From contig NZ_LN827929.1 of assembly GCF_000981505.1 (NCBI RefSeq), positions 248,001 to 312,000 of the forward strand: 64,000 bases of DNA, read 5' to 3'. The DNA is from Candidatus Methylopumilus planktonicus. GTDB taxonomy: Bacteria; Pseudomonadota; Gammaproteobacteria; Burkholderiales; Methylophilaceae. Below are positions 50,139-59,932 of this stretch, one piece after another (position 1 is the first letter of the stretch; each line of letters starts with the position of its first letter). Below the pieces are notes generated by a model that saw nothing but the letters and a program-made list of their open reading frames with translations, was not told the origin of the DNA and did not search any database. Both the position numbers and the translations under genes were made by a program.

Positions 50139-52910
50139 ATGACCGAAGAAAATAAATATCAACTAAATTTGCCAGACACGCCATTTCCCATGCGAGGAGA
50201 TCTTGCTAAAAGAGAGCCTCTTTGGGTAAAGCGCTGGCAGGAACTTAAGCTTTATCAAAAAATTAGACAAAAAAGAAAAGGTGCTAAGAAATTCATTTTG
50301 CATGATGGCCCGCCTTATGCAAACGGAGATATTCATATTGGGCATGCTGTTAATAAAATCTTAAAAGATATTATTGTTAAATCCAAAACCTTATCTGGGT
50401 TTGATGCACCATATGTCCCAGGGTGGGATTGTCATGGACTTCCAATTGAGCTTGTTGTGGAAAAATTGCATGGCAAAGATATTGATCCTAAAAAATTTAG
50501 AGAACTCTGTCGCGAATATGCAGCAACGCAAGTTGAAAAACAAAAAAATGATTTTATACGTTTAGGCATATTAGGGGATTGGAATCAACCCTACCTCACA
50601 ATGAATTTTGAAACCGAAGCGGATATCATGAGATCGCTCGGACATATTCATCAAAATGGATACCTCTACCAAGGAAGTAAGCCTGTGCATTGGTGTGTTG
50701 ATTGTGGTTCAGCATTAGCTGAGGCTGAAGTGGAGTATGAAGATAAAACTTCACCTACGATTGATGTGGGGTTTAAAGTTACAGACGGCGATATTTTAAA
50801 AAATATATTCAATGTTAAAGAAGTAAAAGATACATTCGCAGTTATTTGGACAACGACACCTTGGACGCTTCCAGCAAACCAGGCTGTATGCGTTCATCCT
50901 GAATTAAATTATGGTTTATATAGCACTGAAAAAGGTAATCTTATCCTTGCTGAAGATTTGGCTGAAAAAAATCTTACGCATTATGGCTTTGAATCTTTCA
51001 AGAAATTAGCCTCATGCAAAGGTCAAGCTTTAGAGCACCTCCAACTCAGCCACCCGTTTTATAAAAAAAATGTACCTATCATATGTGGCGACCACGTTAC
51101 TCTGGAAGCTGGAACTGGGCTAGTCCATACAGCCCCTGCACATGGGCTAGAGGACTATGCGGTTGGTATGCAATATCAATTGCCTGTAGATAATCCAGTC
51201 AATGAAGAAGGAAAGTTTTATTCTTTTGTAGAGCAGTTTGCAGGTGAAAGTATTTGGGAGGCCAATAAAAAAATTATTGAAACATTAGACGCGAATCAAT
51301 GCTTATTTGCTTCTAAGAAATTATCACATAGCTACCCACATTGTTGGCGCCACAAAACACCAGTAATTTTTAGAGCTACACGCCAATGGTTTGTTGGCAT
51401 GAATCAAGAAAATAATAAAAAGACATTACGTGAGAAAGCAAACGAAGCAGTCAGTCATACCACTTTCTATCCTGAATGGGGGAAGGCGCGCTTAGAGGCT
51501 ATGATTAAAAATCGTCCTGACTGGTGCGTTTCGCGCCAAAGAAATTGGGGCGTTCCTATGCCACTTTTCGTTCATAAAGAAACTTACGAGTTACATCCAC
51601 GCACCCATGAACTAACTGAATTAGTTGCTAAAGAAGTTGAGAAAGCAGGTATCGAAGCTTGGTTTAATTTAGATGCTAAAGCATTACTTGGCGAAGATGC
51701 TAATCAATATAAAAAAATAAGCGACACATTAGATGTATGGTTTGATTCAGGAACGACACATGCTTCTGTTCTAAAAAAACGTGAAGACCTATCTTATCCA
51801 GCTGATCTTTATCTAGAGGGTTCAGATCAACATCGGGGTTGGTTCCAATCAAGCTTACTCACAGGCTGTGCAATCGATGGAAGAGCACCTTATGAATCAC
51901 TTCTAACGCATGGTTTCGTTGTTGATGGCAGCGGTCATAAGATGAGTAAATCTAAGGGAAATGTCGTAGCACCGCAAAAAGTCATGGATCAATATGGGGC
52001 TGACATTTTAAGATTCTGGGTAGCTTCCACAGACTATTCTGGCGAACTTACTATTTCAGACGAAATTTTAAAGCGAGTTGCTGAAGGGTATAGACGTATA
52101 CGAAATACCTTACGCTTTTTGCTAGCCAACCTTGGCGACTTTGATGCTAAAAAAGATTTACTTCCTGTAAAGGAATGGCTATCGATAGATCGCTATGCAC
52201 TGTATTTAACTCATCAGCTTCAAGAACGTATTAAAAAAGACTATACATCTTATGAATTTCATTTAGGCATGCAAAAATTTGTAAGCTTTTGCTCTGAGGA
52301 TTTGGGTGGATTCTATCTTGATATTTTGAAAGATCGTCTTTATACATCAGCAGAAAATTCAAAAGCAAGACGAGCTGCCCAAAGCGCAATCTTCCATATT
52401 ACACATTCCTTAATGCAATTGATGGCACCTGTTCTCAGCTTTACAGCAGATGAAATTTGGCAGATTCTCATGCCAGAAAGTGATGAGCTAGTATTTATGG
52501 ATACATGGTATGACCTACCACCTCACGATTTGAACGCAAGGGAATTGCTTGCATGGGAGCATATTATTCATGTACGTGCAATTGCTAATAAAAAAATTGA
52601 AGAGTTGCGTGAAAAAGGATTAGTAGGCTCTTCACTTCAGGCTGAGATTGATATCTACGCTTCAGGTGAAATTTATCAATCTTTAGAGACGCTTCATGAA
52701 GATCTTAAGTTTTCGATGATTACTTCGCGTGCAAAACTTCATGAAAGACAAGGCGATCTTCATATTGATGTCTTTGCAAGTGAACATAAAAAATGTGATC
52801 GATGCTGGCATTATCGCGAAGAAGTTGGATCGCATCATGAACATCCAGCGATTTGCAATCGATGCATCAGTAATCTTTTTGAAAAAGGCGAACTAAGATC
52901 GCATGCGTAA
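50139..52910 (+). CDS. ileS: Isoleucyl-tRNA synthetase
   Basis: A 923-residue class I synthetase. HIGH is at 66-69 (GDIHIGHAVNKILKD) and KMSKS at 601-605. The editing domain (CP1) contains TTTPWTLPANQAVCV and TGLVHTAPAHGLEDY. The C-terminus has the zinc knuckle CDRCWHYREE and CNRC. Length (about 940 in E. coli) is normal. It overlaps lspA by eight bases. Confidence 0.98.
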   Translation: MTEENKYQLNLPDTPFPMRGDLAKREPLWVKRWQELKLYQKIRQKRKGAKKFILHDGPPYANGDIHIGHAVNKILKDIIVKSKTLSGFDAPYVPGWDCHGLPIELVVEKLHGKDIDPKKFRELCREYAATQVEKQKNDFIRLGILGDWNQPYLTMNFETEADIMRSLGHIHQNGYLYQGSKPVHWCVDCGSALAEAEVEYEDKTSPTIDVGFKVTDGDILKNIFNVKEVKDTFAVIWTTTPWTLPANQAVCVHPELNYGLYSTEKGNLILAEDLAEKNLTHYGFESFKKLASCKGQALEHLQLSHPFYKKNVPIICGDHVTLEAGTGLVHTAPAHGLEDYAVGMQYQLPVDNPVNEEGKFYSFVEQFAGESIWEANKKIIETLDANQCLFASKKLSHSYPHCWRHKTPVIFRATRQWFVGMNQENNKKTLREKANEAVSHTTFYPEWGKARLEAMIKNRPDWCVSRQRNWGVPMPLFVHKETYELHPRTHELTELVAKEVEKAGIEAWFNLDAKALLGEDANQYKKISDTLDVWFDSGTTHASVLKKREDLSYPADLYLEGSDQHRGWFQSSLLTGCAIDGRAPYESLLTHGFVVDGSGHKMSKSKGNVVAPQKVMDQYGADILRFWVASTDYSGELTISDEILKRVAEGYRRIRNTLRFLLANLGDFDAKKDLLPVKEWLSIDRYALYLTHQLQERIKKDYTSYEFHLGMQKFVSFCSEDLGGFYLDILKDRLYTSAENSKARRAAQSAIFHITHSLMQLMAPVLSFTADEIWQILMPESDELVFMDTWYDLPPHDLNARELLAWEHIIHVRAIANKKIEELREKGLVGSSLQAEIDIYASGEIYQSLETLHEDLKFSMITSRAKLHERQGDLHIDVFASEHKKCDRCWHYREEVGSHHEHPAICNRCISNLFEKGELRSHA

Positions 52911-53370
52911 ATATCTTTCGATTGCTTTAGCGATTGTTATTCTGGATCTCATATCCAAACAATGGATATTTAATCACTTAGATTTAGGAAGTGCTTTAGT
53001 GTTGAACTCGTTTCTTAATATTGTGCATTTTCAAAATACGGGAGCAGCCTTTAGCTTTTTGAGTGAAGCCTCCGGTTGGCAGAGGTATTTCTTTATAGGT
53101 ATTTCATTGGCCGCAATTTTTATCATTACCCGATTAATTCATCAGCGGTTAAAACAGCCACTATTGTGTTTAGCACTTTCTTTTATTCTTGGTGGAGCCA
53201 TGGGAAACTTATGTGATAGAAGCTATTATGGTTTTGTCATCGACTTCATTTATGTTCACTACGATGCCTTTTATTGGCCAGCATTTAATGTGGCAGATAG
53301 TTTTATTTCGACAGGTGTCGGTTTAATTCTTTACGATGCATTTAAAAACAAAAAACCTTTATTGAGTTAA
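52903..53370 (+). CDS. lspA: Lipoprotein signal peptidase
   Basis: A 155-residue aspartyl protease with four membrane helices. The two catalytic Asp lie in GNLCDRSYYGFVIDFIYV and FNVADSFISTGVG. It removes signal peptides from diacylated prolipoproteins. The ileS-lspA overlap is conserved. In many relatives ispH follows lspA; here the sialidase-fold and thioredoxin-like genes come next instead. Confidence 0.97.
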   Translation: MRKYLSIALAIVILDLISKQWIFNHLDLGSALVLNSFLNIVHFQNTGAAFSFLSEASGWQRYFFIGISLAAIFIITRLIHQRLKQPLLCLALSFILGGAMGNLCDRSYYGFVIDFIYVHYDAFYWPAFNVADSFISTGVGLILYDAFKNKKPLLS

Positions 53371-53469
53371 TCATACGTGACCGGAAAAAACTAACAGACA
53401 GTAAAGGAGTAGATAATATTTTTAATGATCAAGCTTTTACTTCTCTCCCTTATTAACAAAGAACAGGCT

Positions 53470-54666
53470 ATGCACAAATTAAATTCGATTATAAAGTTTT
53501 CAGAAAAAATAATATTTTTATTGCTAATCTTTTTCTGTAAGGCAAGTATTTCCCACGAAGGCCATAGTCATGGACCTTCAGTTGTGACCTCGATTTCTTT
53601 TGATCAATTAGGAACTCTATGGCGAGTGAGAGAGCAGCAAGGATTTGTTATTGTTGACTCATCAAATGATCAAGGGATTAATTTTTCGAAATCTATAAAT
53701 GTAAATACCGAATTGCAGCAAATAGGAACATCAGGAGATGCAAAACCTAAAATTGCTATTGGCCCCGAGGGAAATATTTATGTCACATGGACTCAGACTC
53801 TTTCAAAGCCTTATACGGGCTATATATGGTTTGCAAAATCAAAAGATCGTGGCAAAACTTTTGAATTGCCTCAGATTGTTCATCAGGATAGGTCAGAAAT
53901 TACACATCGTTTTGATGCTATCAATGTAAATAAAGATGGGCGAATTTTTGTAGCGTGGGTAGACAAGCGCGATTTAGAAAAAGCCAAACTGCAAAAAAAA
54001 GAAAAAGAGTATAAAGGAGCGTCCTTGTATTACGCTGTTTCAGAAAATTTTGGTGAATCATTTAAAATTGAAAGAAAAATTGTTGATAGTAGTTGTGAAT
54101 GTTGCAGGGTTGCTTTAACTAATGATAGTAAAGGAAACGCCATTGCAATGTGGCGACAGCTTTATGATGGAGGCATTAGAGATCATGCAATAGCTAGGAT
54201 TGATATGAATGATAATATTGTTGTTAATAGAGCCACTTTCGGTGGTTGGAAAATTGATGCATGCCCCCATCACGGCCCTGCAATATCTAGAGGAGGTGAC
54301 TGGGGATATCATATGGCTTGGTTTGATGGGGGGGAGAAAGCAGGTTTATTTTATGGACGAATCGATGGCGATGCTTGGGTAAGCTCACCCGCTAAGAGGT
54401 TTGGAAATACTAACTTTCAGGCAGGTCACCCATCGCTATTAAGTATCAATGAAAAGGTTTATCTCGCATGGAAAGAGATAAATGAGTCTGGTAATTATAT
54501 TGTTTTAGCTATTTCAGAGGATGGCGGGAAAAATTGGCTAGAAGCTAAAACAACCAAAAAGACTGAAGGGGCTTCAGACTATCCTGAACTTATTCAATTT
54601 AATAAGAAAGCTTTTCTATCCTGGAATACGATTAAAGATGGTTATCAATTATTGGCTCTTGAATAA
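53470..54666 (+). CDS. Exported sialidase-fold (BNR-repeat) protein
   Basis: A 398-residue protein from the ATG at 53470, which gives a clean signal peptide ending FCKASIS followed by a mature N-terminus HEGHSHG. An upstream ATG at 53425 is possible but adds an unusual leader; AAAGGAG lies 16 bases before that ATG, too far to decide. At least three Asp-box-like repeats are seen (SSNDQGINFS, SKDRGKTFE, SEDGGKNWLE), giving a six-bladed propeller of the sialidase superfamily. Unusual are a Cys cluster, SSCECCRV, and CPHHGP. No sialidase catalytic set is evident. The His/Cys-rich features suggest metal binding. Confidence 0.7.
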   Translation: MHKLNSIIKFSEKIIFLLLIFFCKASISHEGHSHGPSVVTSISFDQLGTLWRVREQQGFVIVDSSNDQGINFSKSINVNTELQQIGTSGDAKPKIAIGPEGNIYVTWTQTLSKPYTGYIWFAKSKDRGKTFELPQIVHQDRSEITHRFDAINVNKDGRIFVAWVDKRDLEKAKLQKKEKEYKGASLYYAVSENFGESFKIERKIVDSSCECCRVALTNDSKGNAIAMWRQLYDGGIRDHAIARIDMNDNIVVNRATFGGWKIDACPHHGPAISRGGDWGYHMAWFDGGEKAGLFYGRIDGDAWVSSPAKRFGNTNFQAGHPSLLSINEKVYLAWKEINESGNYIVLAISEDGGKNWLEAKTTKKTEGASDYPELIQFNKKAFLSWNTIKDGYQLLALE

Positions 54667-54671
54667 GTTAT

Positions 54672-55133
54672 ATGAAATTAAAGATTCTTTTGTTCCTTTT
54701 GTTTTTTTCTAACTTTTCATTTGCATATGAATTTATGCCATTTGAGATCAATTCACGAAATGTTATTGAGAAAAAATATCTCAATCAGCCTTTAATCATT
54801 TCTTTTTGGTCAATTGATTGCCCCTATTGTATAGATGATCTTAAAAAGCTCGGTAAAGCTCTTAGTAAAAATAAAAATGTCAAATTAATAACAGTATGTG
54901 TAGATGGAAAAGAGTCTGCTAAAAAAGCTGAGAGAATTTTAAATTTGGCACACCTTCCTGAGCATGAACGTTATCTATATGCAGAAGTAGATGAAGATAA
55001 GCTTAGATATAGTATTGATCCAACTTGGTATGGTGAGCTTCCTAGGACATACTTTTATGATACAGCTCATCAAGTCACTCCTTTAAGTGGAAAAATCTCT
55101 AATTCATTTCTTGATGCATGGCTAAATAAATAG
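54672..55133 (+). CDS. Exported thioredoxin-fold protein (TlpA-like)
   Basis: A 153-residue exported thioredoxin-like protein with signal peptide (ending NFSFAY) and active site CPYC in FWSIDCPYCIDDLKKLG. The remainder (KLITVCVDGKESAKKAERIL, then GELPRTYFYD with the cis-Pro) fits the TlpA/ResA fold. It begins five bases after the sialidase-fold gene, whose product has a cysteine cluster, so it probably reduces or isomerises those cysteines or a shared metal-protein client. That partnership is inferred. Confidence 0.85.
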   Translation: MKLKILLFLLFFSNFSFAYEFMPFEINSRNVIEKKYLNQPLIISFWSIDCPYCIDDLKKLGKALSKNKNVKLITVCVDGKESAKKAERILNLAHLPEHERYLYAEVDEDKLRYSIDPTWYGELPRTYFYDTAHQVTPLSGKISNSFLDAWLNK

Positions 55134-55317
55134 TTTTATAAGATGATCGAAATTTGTCAATTGATCGCCATATTAAAAGAAATCAATTCAATCTGAAACT
55201 GATAATCCTCTTGCTAAGCTAAATTTTAGCGGACCATTTTATGGAAAAAGATAAAATTAAAATTGACAGTGTTTCAGGTAAACTTAAATTTAATAAAGTT
55301 TAAATAAAGTCTTGCTC

Positions 55318-55737
55318 ATGAAACAGGCCAGCCAAACATTGGCGATCCAAACTTCGGGTCGTCATTTTTATGATGTCACCCAAAAAGTTTTGGATTGGGT
55401 AGATCAATCAAATTTTAAAGAGGGCTTACTAACTCTCTATATCCAACACACTTCAGCGAGCCTTCTTATTAACGAAAATTATGATCCCGATGTTTTAGTT
55501 GATCTAGAAAGCTTCTTTGAGCGTTTGGTGCTTGATGGGGATCCATTATTTATCCATACAGCAGAAGGCCCAGATGATATGCCAGCGCACATTAGAACTG
55601 CTCTAACACAAACAAGTCTCTCGATACCAATTAAGCAAGGTAAAGTTGCCTTAGGCCAATGGCAGGGTGTTTTTTTGTACGAACATCGTTATCAATCTCA
55701 CGATCGTCGCATCTTAATGCATGTGATTGGTGAATAA
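55318..55737 (+). CDS. YjbQ / UPF0047 family protein
   Basis: A 139-residue protein of the UPF0047 family: QTSGRHFYDVTQKVLDWV, the His motif IQHTSASLLINENYDPDVL, and HTAEGPDDMPAHIRTALT, GQWQGVFLYEHR, all typical. Some members show weak thiamine phosphate synthase activity, which is their usual annotation; the true role is unclear. The ATG at 55318 is taken over a TTG at 55312. It is convergent with envC. Confidence 0.9.
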   Translation: MKQASQTLAIQTSGRHFYDVTQKVLDWVDQSNFKEGLLTLYIQHTSASLLINENYDPDVLVDLESFFERLVLDGDPLFIHTAEGPDDMPAHIRTALTQTSLSIPIKQGKVALGQWQGVFLYEHRYQSHDRRILMHVIGE

Positions 55738-55738
55738 G

Positions 55739-56974
55739 TTATTTAATTGAAGTCCAGGCAAGGGGATCAAAAGGTTTACTGAGTTTTCTTAATTCAAAGT
55801 AAAGACCATTTGATTCATTGCCACCTGTATTGCCTACTAAAGCAATCACATCACCACCACTTACAATTTCACCTGTTTTTTTAATCGTTGATTGATTATT
55901 GCCATATAGGCTCATATAGCCTTCGCCATGATCCACAATAATAAGATTACCAAAGCCGCGAAGCCAATCTGCAAAGACAATACGACCCGTGGCAATAGAT
56001 TTAACTTCATTACCTTCATTCGATTTTATAAATAAACCTTTCCAAGATAAGCCAGTATCTTCTCGCGGGGAACCGAATCGATTAATCACATCGCCTTTCA
56101 CTGGTAAGCTTAATTTACCGCGTAATGTTTCAAATTTTTGACCTGAAAATGTTTCTGAAGGGATACTCTCATTACGCACAATAGGTGTTTTTGAAGATGA
56201 CTTTTCTTCTCGTTTTGAAGGAACAGGCGCTGAAGGTAATTTTGCTAAGCGATCGACAAGGTCTGTTAATCTTTTTTCATCTCGAACTAATTTTTGAATT
56301 TCATTGCGTTGTTGATTAATTTTTGAAGACAAGCTTGCAATAAGTTTAGCGCGATCTTTCTTGTGAGATTCGAGTTCAGATTTCTTTACTTCTTCTTTTT
56401 GTTTTAATCCTGCAATCTCCTTAAGCTTTTGTGCAGTTTCAGCACTATAAGCTTCAATTTTTTTTAAGTTACCTTGCATTTGATAAATACTTTTAGCCCG
56501 AGCCTTCGCCACATATGAGTAGTATTGAATATTTCTTGCGACCACACTCGGATTTTCAGATTGAATAATCATTTGCAGATAGCCGGGGTCACCATGAAGA
56601 TATTGCTGATAGATTTGTTCTCCCAACATTCTTCGCTGGAGATCAACTTGAGATTCTACTGAGTCAGATTGTGCTTTAAGCTCTTGAAGCTTAGTGTAAT
56701 TTTTCTTCTGTTGAACTGATATTTCATAAAGCGAACGATTCGTATCGCTAATTTGTTTTTCACTTTTTCTTAATTGATCGGTCGCATCTTCTTGTGCTTT
56801 TTGTGTTCCACTCAATTCTTTTTTAAGTTGGTCAATTTTTTCATGAACGGCATTCAAGTTTTCTTTGGCTGAATCAGCTTTAGTTGCAGATAAAGCTCCA
56901 TTAGATAAAAATAAAAGCGATATTAAAATGCATTGAACTAAAAAATTTAATGAAATATTTTTTACTTTAATCAT
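55739..56974 (-). CDS. envC: Murein hydrolase activator EnvC
   Basis: A 411-residue exported protein. A signal peptide (ending ALSA) is followed by long coiled coils (about 35-115 and 165-245), a linker, and a C-terminal LytM/M23 domain (about 290-410). The zinc ligands of active M23 enzymes are missing: GLSWKGLFI replaces HxxxD, and GYMSLYGNNQS and LYFEL replace the later His motifs. That degeneracy is the mark of EnvC, which activates amidases AmiA/B at the septum rather than cutting murein itself. It overlaps gpmI by eight bases. Confidence 0.93.
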   Translation of the reverse strand: MIKVKNISLNFLVQCILISLLFLSNGALSATKADSAKENLNAVHEKIDQLKKELSGTQKAQEDATDQLRKSEKQISDTNRSLYEISVQQKKNYTKLQELKAQSDSVESQVDLQRRMLGEQIYQQYLHGDPGYLQMIIQSENPSVVARNIQYYSYVAKARAKSIYQMQGNLKKIEAYSAETAQKLKEIAGLKQKEEVKKSELESHKKDRAKLIASLSSKINQQRNEIQKLVRDEKRLTDLVDRLAKLPSAPVPSKREEKSSSKTPIVRNESIPSETFSGQKFETLRGKLSLPVKGDVINRFGSPREDTGLSWKGLFIKSNEGNEVKSIATGRIVFADWLRGFGNLIIVDHGEGYMSLYGNNQSTIKKTGEIVSGGDVIALVGNTGGNESNGLYFELRKLSKPFDPLAWTSIK

Positions 56975-58520
56975 TCAATTGGATTAAGTTTTGTCCTGTC
57001 ATCTCGGATGGTTGTTTTTCACCCATGAGATGGAGCAGGGTGGGGGCAATATCAGAAAGTCTTCCGTTAGGTTTAATCGTAGCTTTTCGACCAATATAAA
57101 GAAAAGGCACCACATTTGTAGTATGTTGGGTATGGGCTTGTTTATTTTTATAATCTTCCATGAGTTCTGCATTGCCATGGTCTGCTGTAATAATGACTTC
57201 ACCACCTATAGATTCCATAGCATTTACCACTTGACCAATGCATGTGTCGAGCTCTTCCATCGCTTTAATTGCAGCAGTAAGATTACCTGTGTGACCTACC
57301 ATATCAGCATTCGCAAAATTACATATGATAGCGTGATATTTTTTACTTTGAATGGCGTCACCTAATTTTTGTGCAACTTCAAACGCACTCATTTCAGGTT
57401 GCAAATCATAAGTTGCTACCTGAGGAGATGGCACAAGAATACGATCTTCCCCTTCATAAACAGTTTCATTGCCGCCATTAAAGAAAAAAGTAACGTGTGG
57501 ATATTTTTCTGTTTCCGCAATACGCAATTGTTTTAAACCTAATTTTGAAATGTATTCACCAAATGAATTATTCACAGATATTTGTTTAAAGATAACCGAT
57601 GATTTTTTGTCATCTGGGTCGTATTGAGTCAAAGTGAAATAGTCGCTAATTTTAATTTTCTTTTGACGCTCAAAAGCGTTAAAGTTGTCTTGTAAAAGTG
57701 CGTCAGTAATTTGTCGTGCACGATCGGATCGATAATTCATGAAGACGACCGCATCGTTATCTTGAATAGTAATGGCTTTTTCATTTTCATCATGAATGGA
57801 TGTAGGTTTAATAAACTCATCCGTTTCATTTCTTTCGTATCCTTCATGAATCGCATCTGCTGCATTCTTTGAGTGGATAGGAGACCCCAGCACTAATGCG
57901 TTATACGCTAATTCAACACGTGGCCAACGTTTATCGCGGTCCATTGCATAGTATCGACCTGAAATAGAGGCAATTTTTCCAACACCTATATCTTTTATAT
58001 GAGATTCGAGTTGTTCGATGAAATGCAAAGCACTTTTAGGGGGTGTGTCTCGACCATCTAAAAAAGGGTGAATATACACATTTTTCAACTCACATTGCTT
58101 CGCTATTTTGAGCATGGCGTAGAAATGATCTAAATGGCTATGGACGCCACCATCAGAAAAAAGACCCAAAAGATGTAAAGCCTTGCCATTTTCTTTAAGT
58201 GATTTAAATGCGCTAATAAGAGATGTGTTTTTAAAAAAATCACCTGACGTAATGCTTGTGTTAATTCTCTCAAGATCTTGCTGAACAATTCGGCCAGCAC
58301 CTATATTTAGATGGCCGACTTCTGAATTGCCCATTTGTCCTTTAGGTAAGCCCACAAATTCTTCAGAAGCATTTATAAAGCTATGTGCATATTTATCCCA
58401 CAAACGATTCCAGTGAGGCATCTTTGCATTTTTAATTGCATTATGATCTTCGTCATCTCGATGACCAAAGCCATCCAAGATAATCAGTAACACAGGTTTT
58501 TTTAACATAATAGAAGACAT
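56967..58520 (-). CDS. gpmI: 2,3-bisphosphoglycerate-independent phosphoglycerate mutase
   Basis: A 517-residue alkaline phosphatase-superfamily enzyme. Metal and Ser motifs are present: LLIILDGFGH, MGNSEVGHLNIGAGR with the phospho-Ser, FLDGRDTPP, MDRDKRWPRVE and TADHGNAE. It interconverts 3- and 2-phosphoglycerate. The first of two start ATGs (58520 and 58508) is given; neither has a strong ribosome site. It overlaps envC, and diverges from grxC. Confidence 0.97.
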   Translation of the reverse strand: MSSIMLKKPVLLIILDGFGHRDDEDHNAIKNAKMPHWNRLWDKYAHSFINASEEFVGLPKGQMGNSEVGHLNIGAGRIVQQDLERINTSITSGDFFKNTSLISAFKSLKENGKALHLLGLFSDGGVHSHLDHFYAMLKIAKQCELKNVYIHPFLDGRDTPPKSALHFIEQLESHIKDIGVGKIASISGRYYAMDRDKRWPRVELAYNALVLGSPIHSKNAADAIHEGYERNETDEFIKPTSIHDENEKAITIQDNDAVVFMNYRSDRARQITDALLQDNFNAFERQKKIKISDYFTLTQYDPDDKKSSVIFKQISVNNSFGEYISKLGLKQLRIAETEKYPHVTFFFNGGNETVYEGEDRILVPSPQVATYDLQPEMSAFEVAQKLGDAIQSKKYHAIICNFANADMVGHTGNLTAAIKAMEELDTCIGQVVNAMESIGGEVIITADHGNAELMEDYKNKQAHTQHTTNVVPFLYIGRKATIKPNGRLSDIAPTLLHLMGEKQPSEMTGQNLIQLND

Positions 58521-58594
58521 GTATATGTGGCTTTAAAGATTAATGAATTATAATGCTTGTCATAGAATTTCACACTCCTTAACGTTAGTGCCCT

Positions 58595-58855
58595 ATGAAA
58601 TCAATCAAGATGTATACCAGTGCTTATTGCCCTTATTGCTCAAATGCTGAAAAGCTTTTGTCTAAGAAAGGTATTACGCAAATTGAAAAAATACGCGTTG
58701 ACGAAGATTTGACTGTTTTAAAAGAGATGATTAAAAAAACTGGACGTCGCACAGTACCTCAAATTTACATTGGCGACTATCATGTGGGTGGATTTGATGA
58801 TTTAAGATCTCTAGATTTAGAAGGTAAGCTTGATCCACTTCTTGGGATTTCTTAG
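58595..58855 (+). CDS. grxC: Glutaredoxin 3
   Basis: An 86-residue glutaredoxin with C12-P-Y-C15 in SAYCPYCSNAEKLL, the TVPQIYIGDYHVGGFDDL segment (cis-Pro and glutathione site). It reduces protein and small disulfides with glutathione. The grxC-secB-gpsA block is common in proteobacteria, although a rhodanese gene often found before grxC is missing here. Confidence 0.96.
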   Translation: MKSIKMYTSAYCPYCSNAEKLLSKKGITQIEKIRVDEDLTVLKEMIKKTGRRTVPQIYIGDYHVGGFDDLRSLDLEGKLDPLLGIS

Positions 58856-58961
58856 AAAGATTAACCCTTATTTTATTTAAATATTCTCGATAAAAAGATA
58901 GAATGCAGTATTCGTTTAATTAAATAACAGCGGCTTTAAGGTCGCGTGACTGGAAAATAAC

Positions 58962-59486
58962 ATGGCAGAAAAAAAGAAAGCAGCTCCTAAATCAACTAAG
59001 GCAGAAAAAAGTGTCAAAATTGACCCTCAGGCAAACGGAAGTGCACAACCTGGTTTTGCTATCGAAAAACTTTTTCTTAAAGATGTTTCAGTTGAAGTGC
59101 CTAATTCCCCAGACATATTTACACAGCGTGAAGCGCCTCAAATTGCTATTGAATTAGGTAATTCAGGCACGCCTCTTGCTGATGGTTATTTTGAAGTTGC
59201 TTTAAAAATTACCGTGACATCTAAAATTGCTGATAAAACAGCCTTCCTTATTGAAGTGACACAAGCAGGTATTTTTGCATTACGTAATATTCCAGAAGAA
59301 AATCTTGAGATGATTATCGCGATTACTTGCCCTAATATTTTATTCCCATACGCACGCGAAGCTATTTCAGACTTAGTGATTAAGGCAGGTTTTGCGCCTG
59401 TTCTTTTAAATCCAATTAATTTTGAAATGCTCTATATGCAACAAAAGCAGCAAGCATCGGGTAATGCGGTTGACACAAAAAACTAA
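58962..59486 (+). CDS. secB: Protein-export chaperone SecB
   Basis: A 174-residue SecB. A lysine-rich N-terminal tail (KKKAAPKSTKAEKS) precedes the family core FAIEKLFLKDVSVEVPNSPDIF, then GYFEVALKITVT and CPNILFPYAREAISDLVIKAGF. It keeps precursors unfolded and delivers them to SecA. The basic tail is longer than in E. coli (155 residues). Its 3' end overlaps the SH3 protein gene by 23 bases. Confidence 0.97.
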   Translation: MAEKKKAAPKSTKAEKSVKIDPQANGSAQPGFAIEKLFLKDVSVEVPNSPDIFTQREAPQIAIELGNSGTPLADGYFEVALKITVTSKIADKTAFLIEVTQAGIFALRNIPEENLEMIIAITCPNILFPYAREAISDLVIKAGFAPVLLNPINFEMLYMQQKQQASGNAVDTKN

Positions 59487-59928
59487 GTTTTTTTTCCGTT
59501 ATTTTTTTGTATGGGTTGTGTGTGTCATATCGCAGCCCGCTTATGCCGAATTTCGATCTGTCATATCACCTAAAACCATTCTCTTTGAAGCGCCTTCAGC
59601 AACTACTAAAAGAATTTATTTGGTGGGCGAAGGCTATCCTTTAGAAGTTATTGTGAATTTAGGCGACTGGCTAAAGGTAAGAGATCCTTATGGAACCTTA
59701 AGCTGGGCCGAATCAAAAAATTTACAATCCAAAAGAACAGTGATTGTGAAGGTAGATAAAGCAAACATATACAAAGAGCCTGAATCTAAATCAGCGCTTA
59801 TAGCTACAATCGAAAAAGATGTTGTCATTGAACTTTCAGACCCTCTTATCACCAATGGTTGGATTAAAGTGCGATACCAACAAGATTTTGATGGATACAT
59901 TCAAACCTCTCAAGTGTGGGGAATTTAA
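59464..59928 (+). CDS. Exported bacterial SH3-domain protein
   Basis: A 154-residue protein from the ATG at 59464, with a signal peptide (ending QPAYA, residue 28). Two bacterial SH3 (SH3b) repeats follow: residues about 30-85 (ILFEAPSATTKRIYLVGEGYPLEVIVNLGDWLKVRD) and 92-150 (ANIYKEPESKSALIATIEKD...GWIKVRY). SH3b domains bind cell-wall peptides or partners. It sits between secB and gpsA, a place where similar proteins occur in betaproteobacteria. No catalytic site. Confidence 0.85.
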   Translation: MRLTQKTKFFFRYFFVWVVCVISQPAYAEFRSVISPKTILFEAPSATTKRIYLVGEGYPLEVIVNLGDWLKVRDPYGTLSWAESKNLQSKRTVIVKVDKANIYKEPESKSALIATIEKDVVIELSDPLITNGWIKVRYQQDFDGYIQTSQVWGI

Positions 59929-59932
59929 TTAA

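Noticed and set aside
55241..55303. A 20-codon ORF in the gap before yjbQ
   Set aside because: No ribosome site and a low-complexity Lys/Ile-rich product; the 184-base gap most likely holds only AT-rich spacer.
55739..56974. Active M23 endopeptidase
   Set aside because: The zinc-binding His/Asp residues are replaced, as in EnvC activators.
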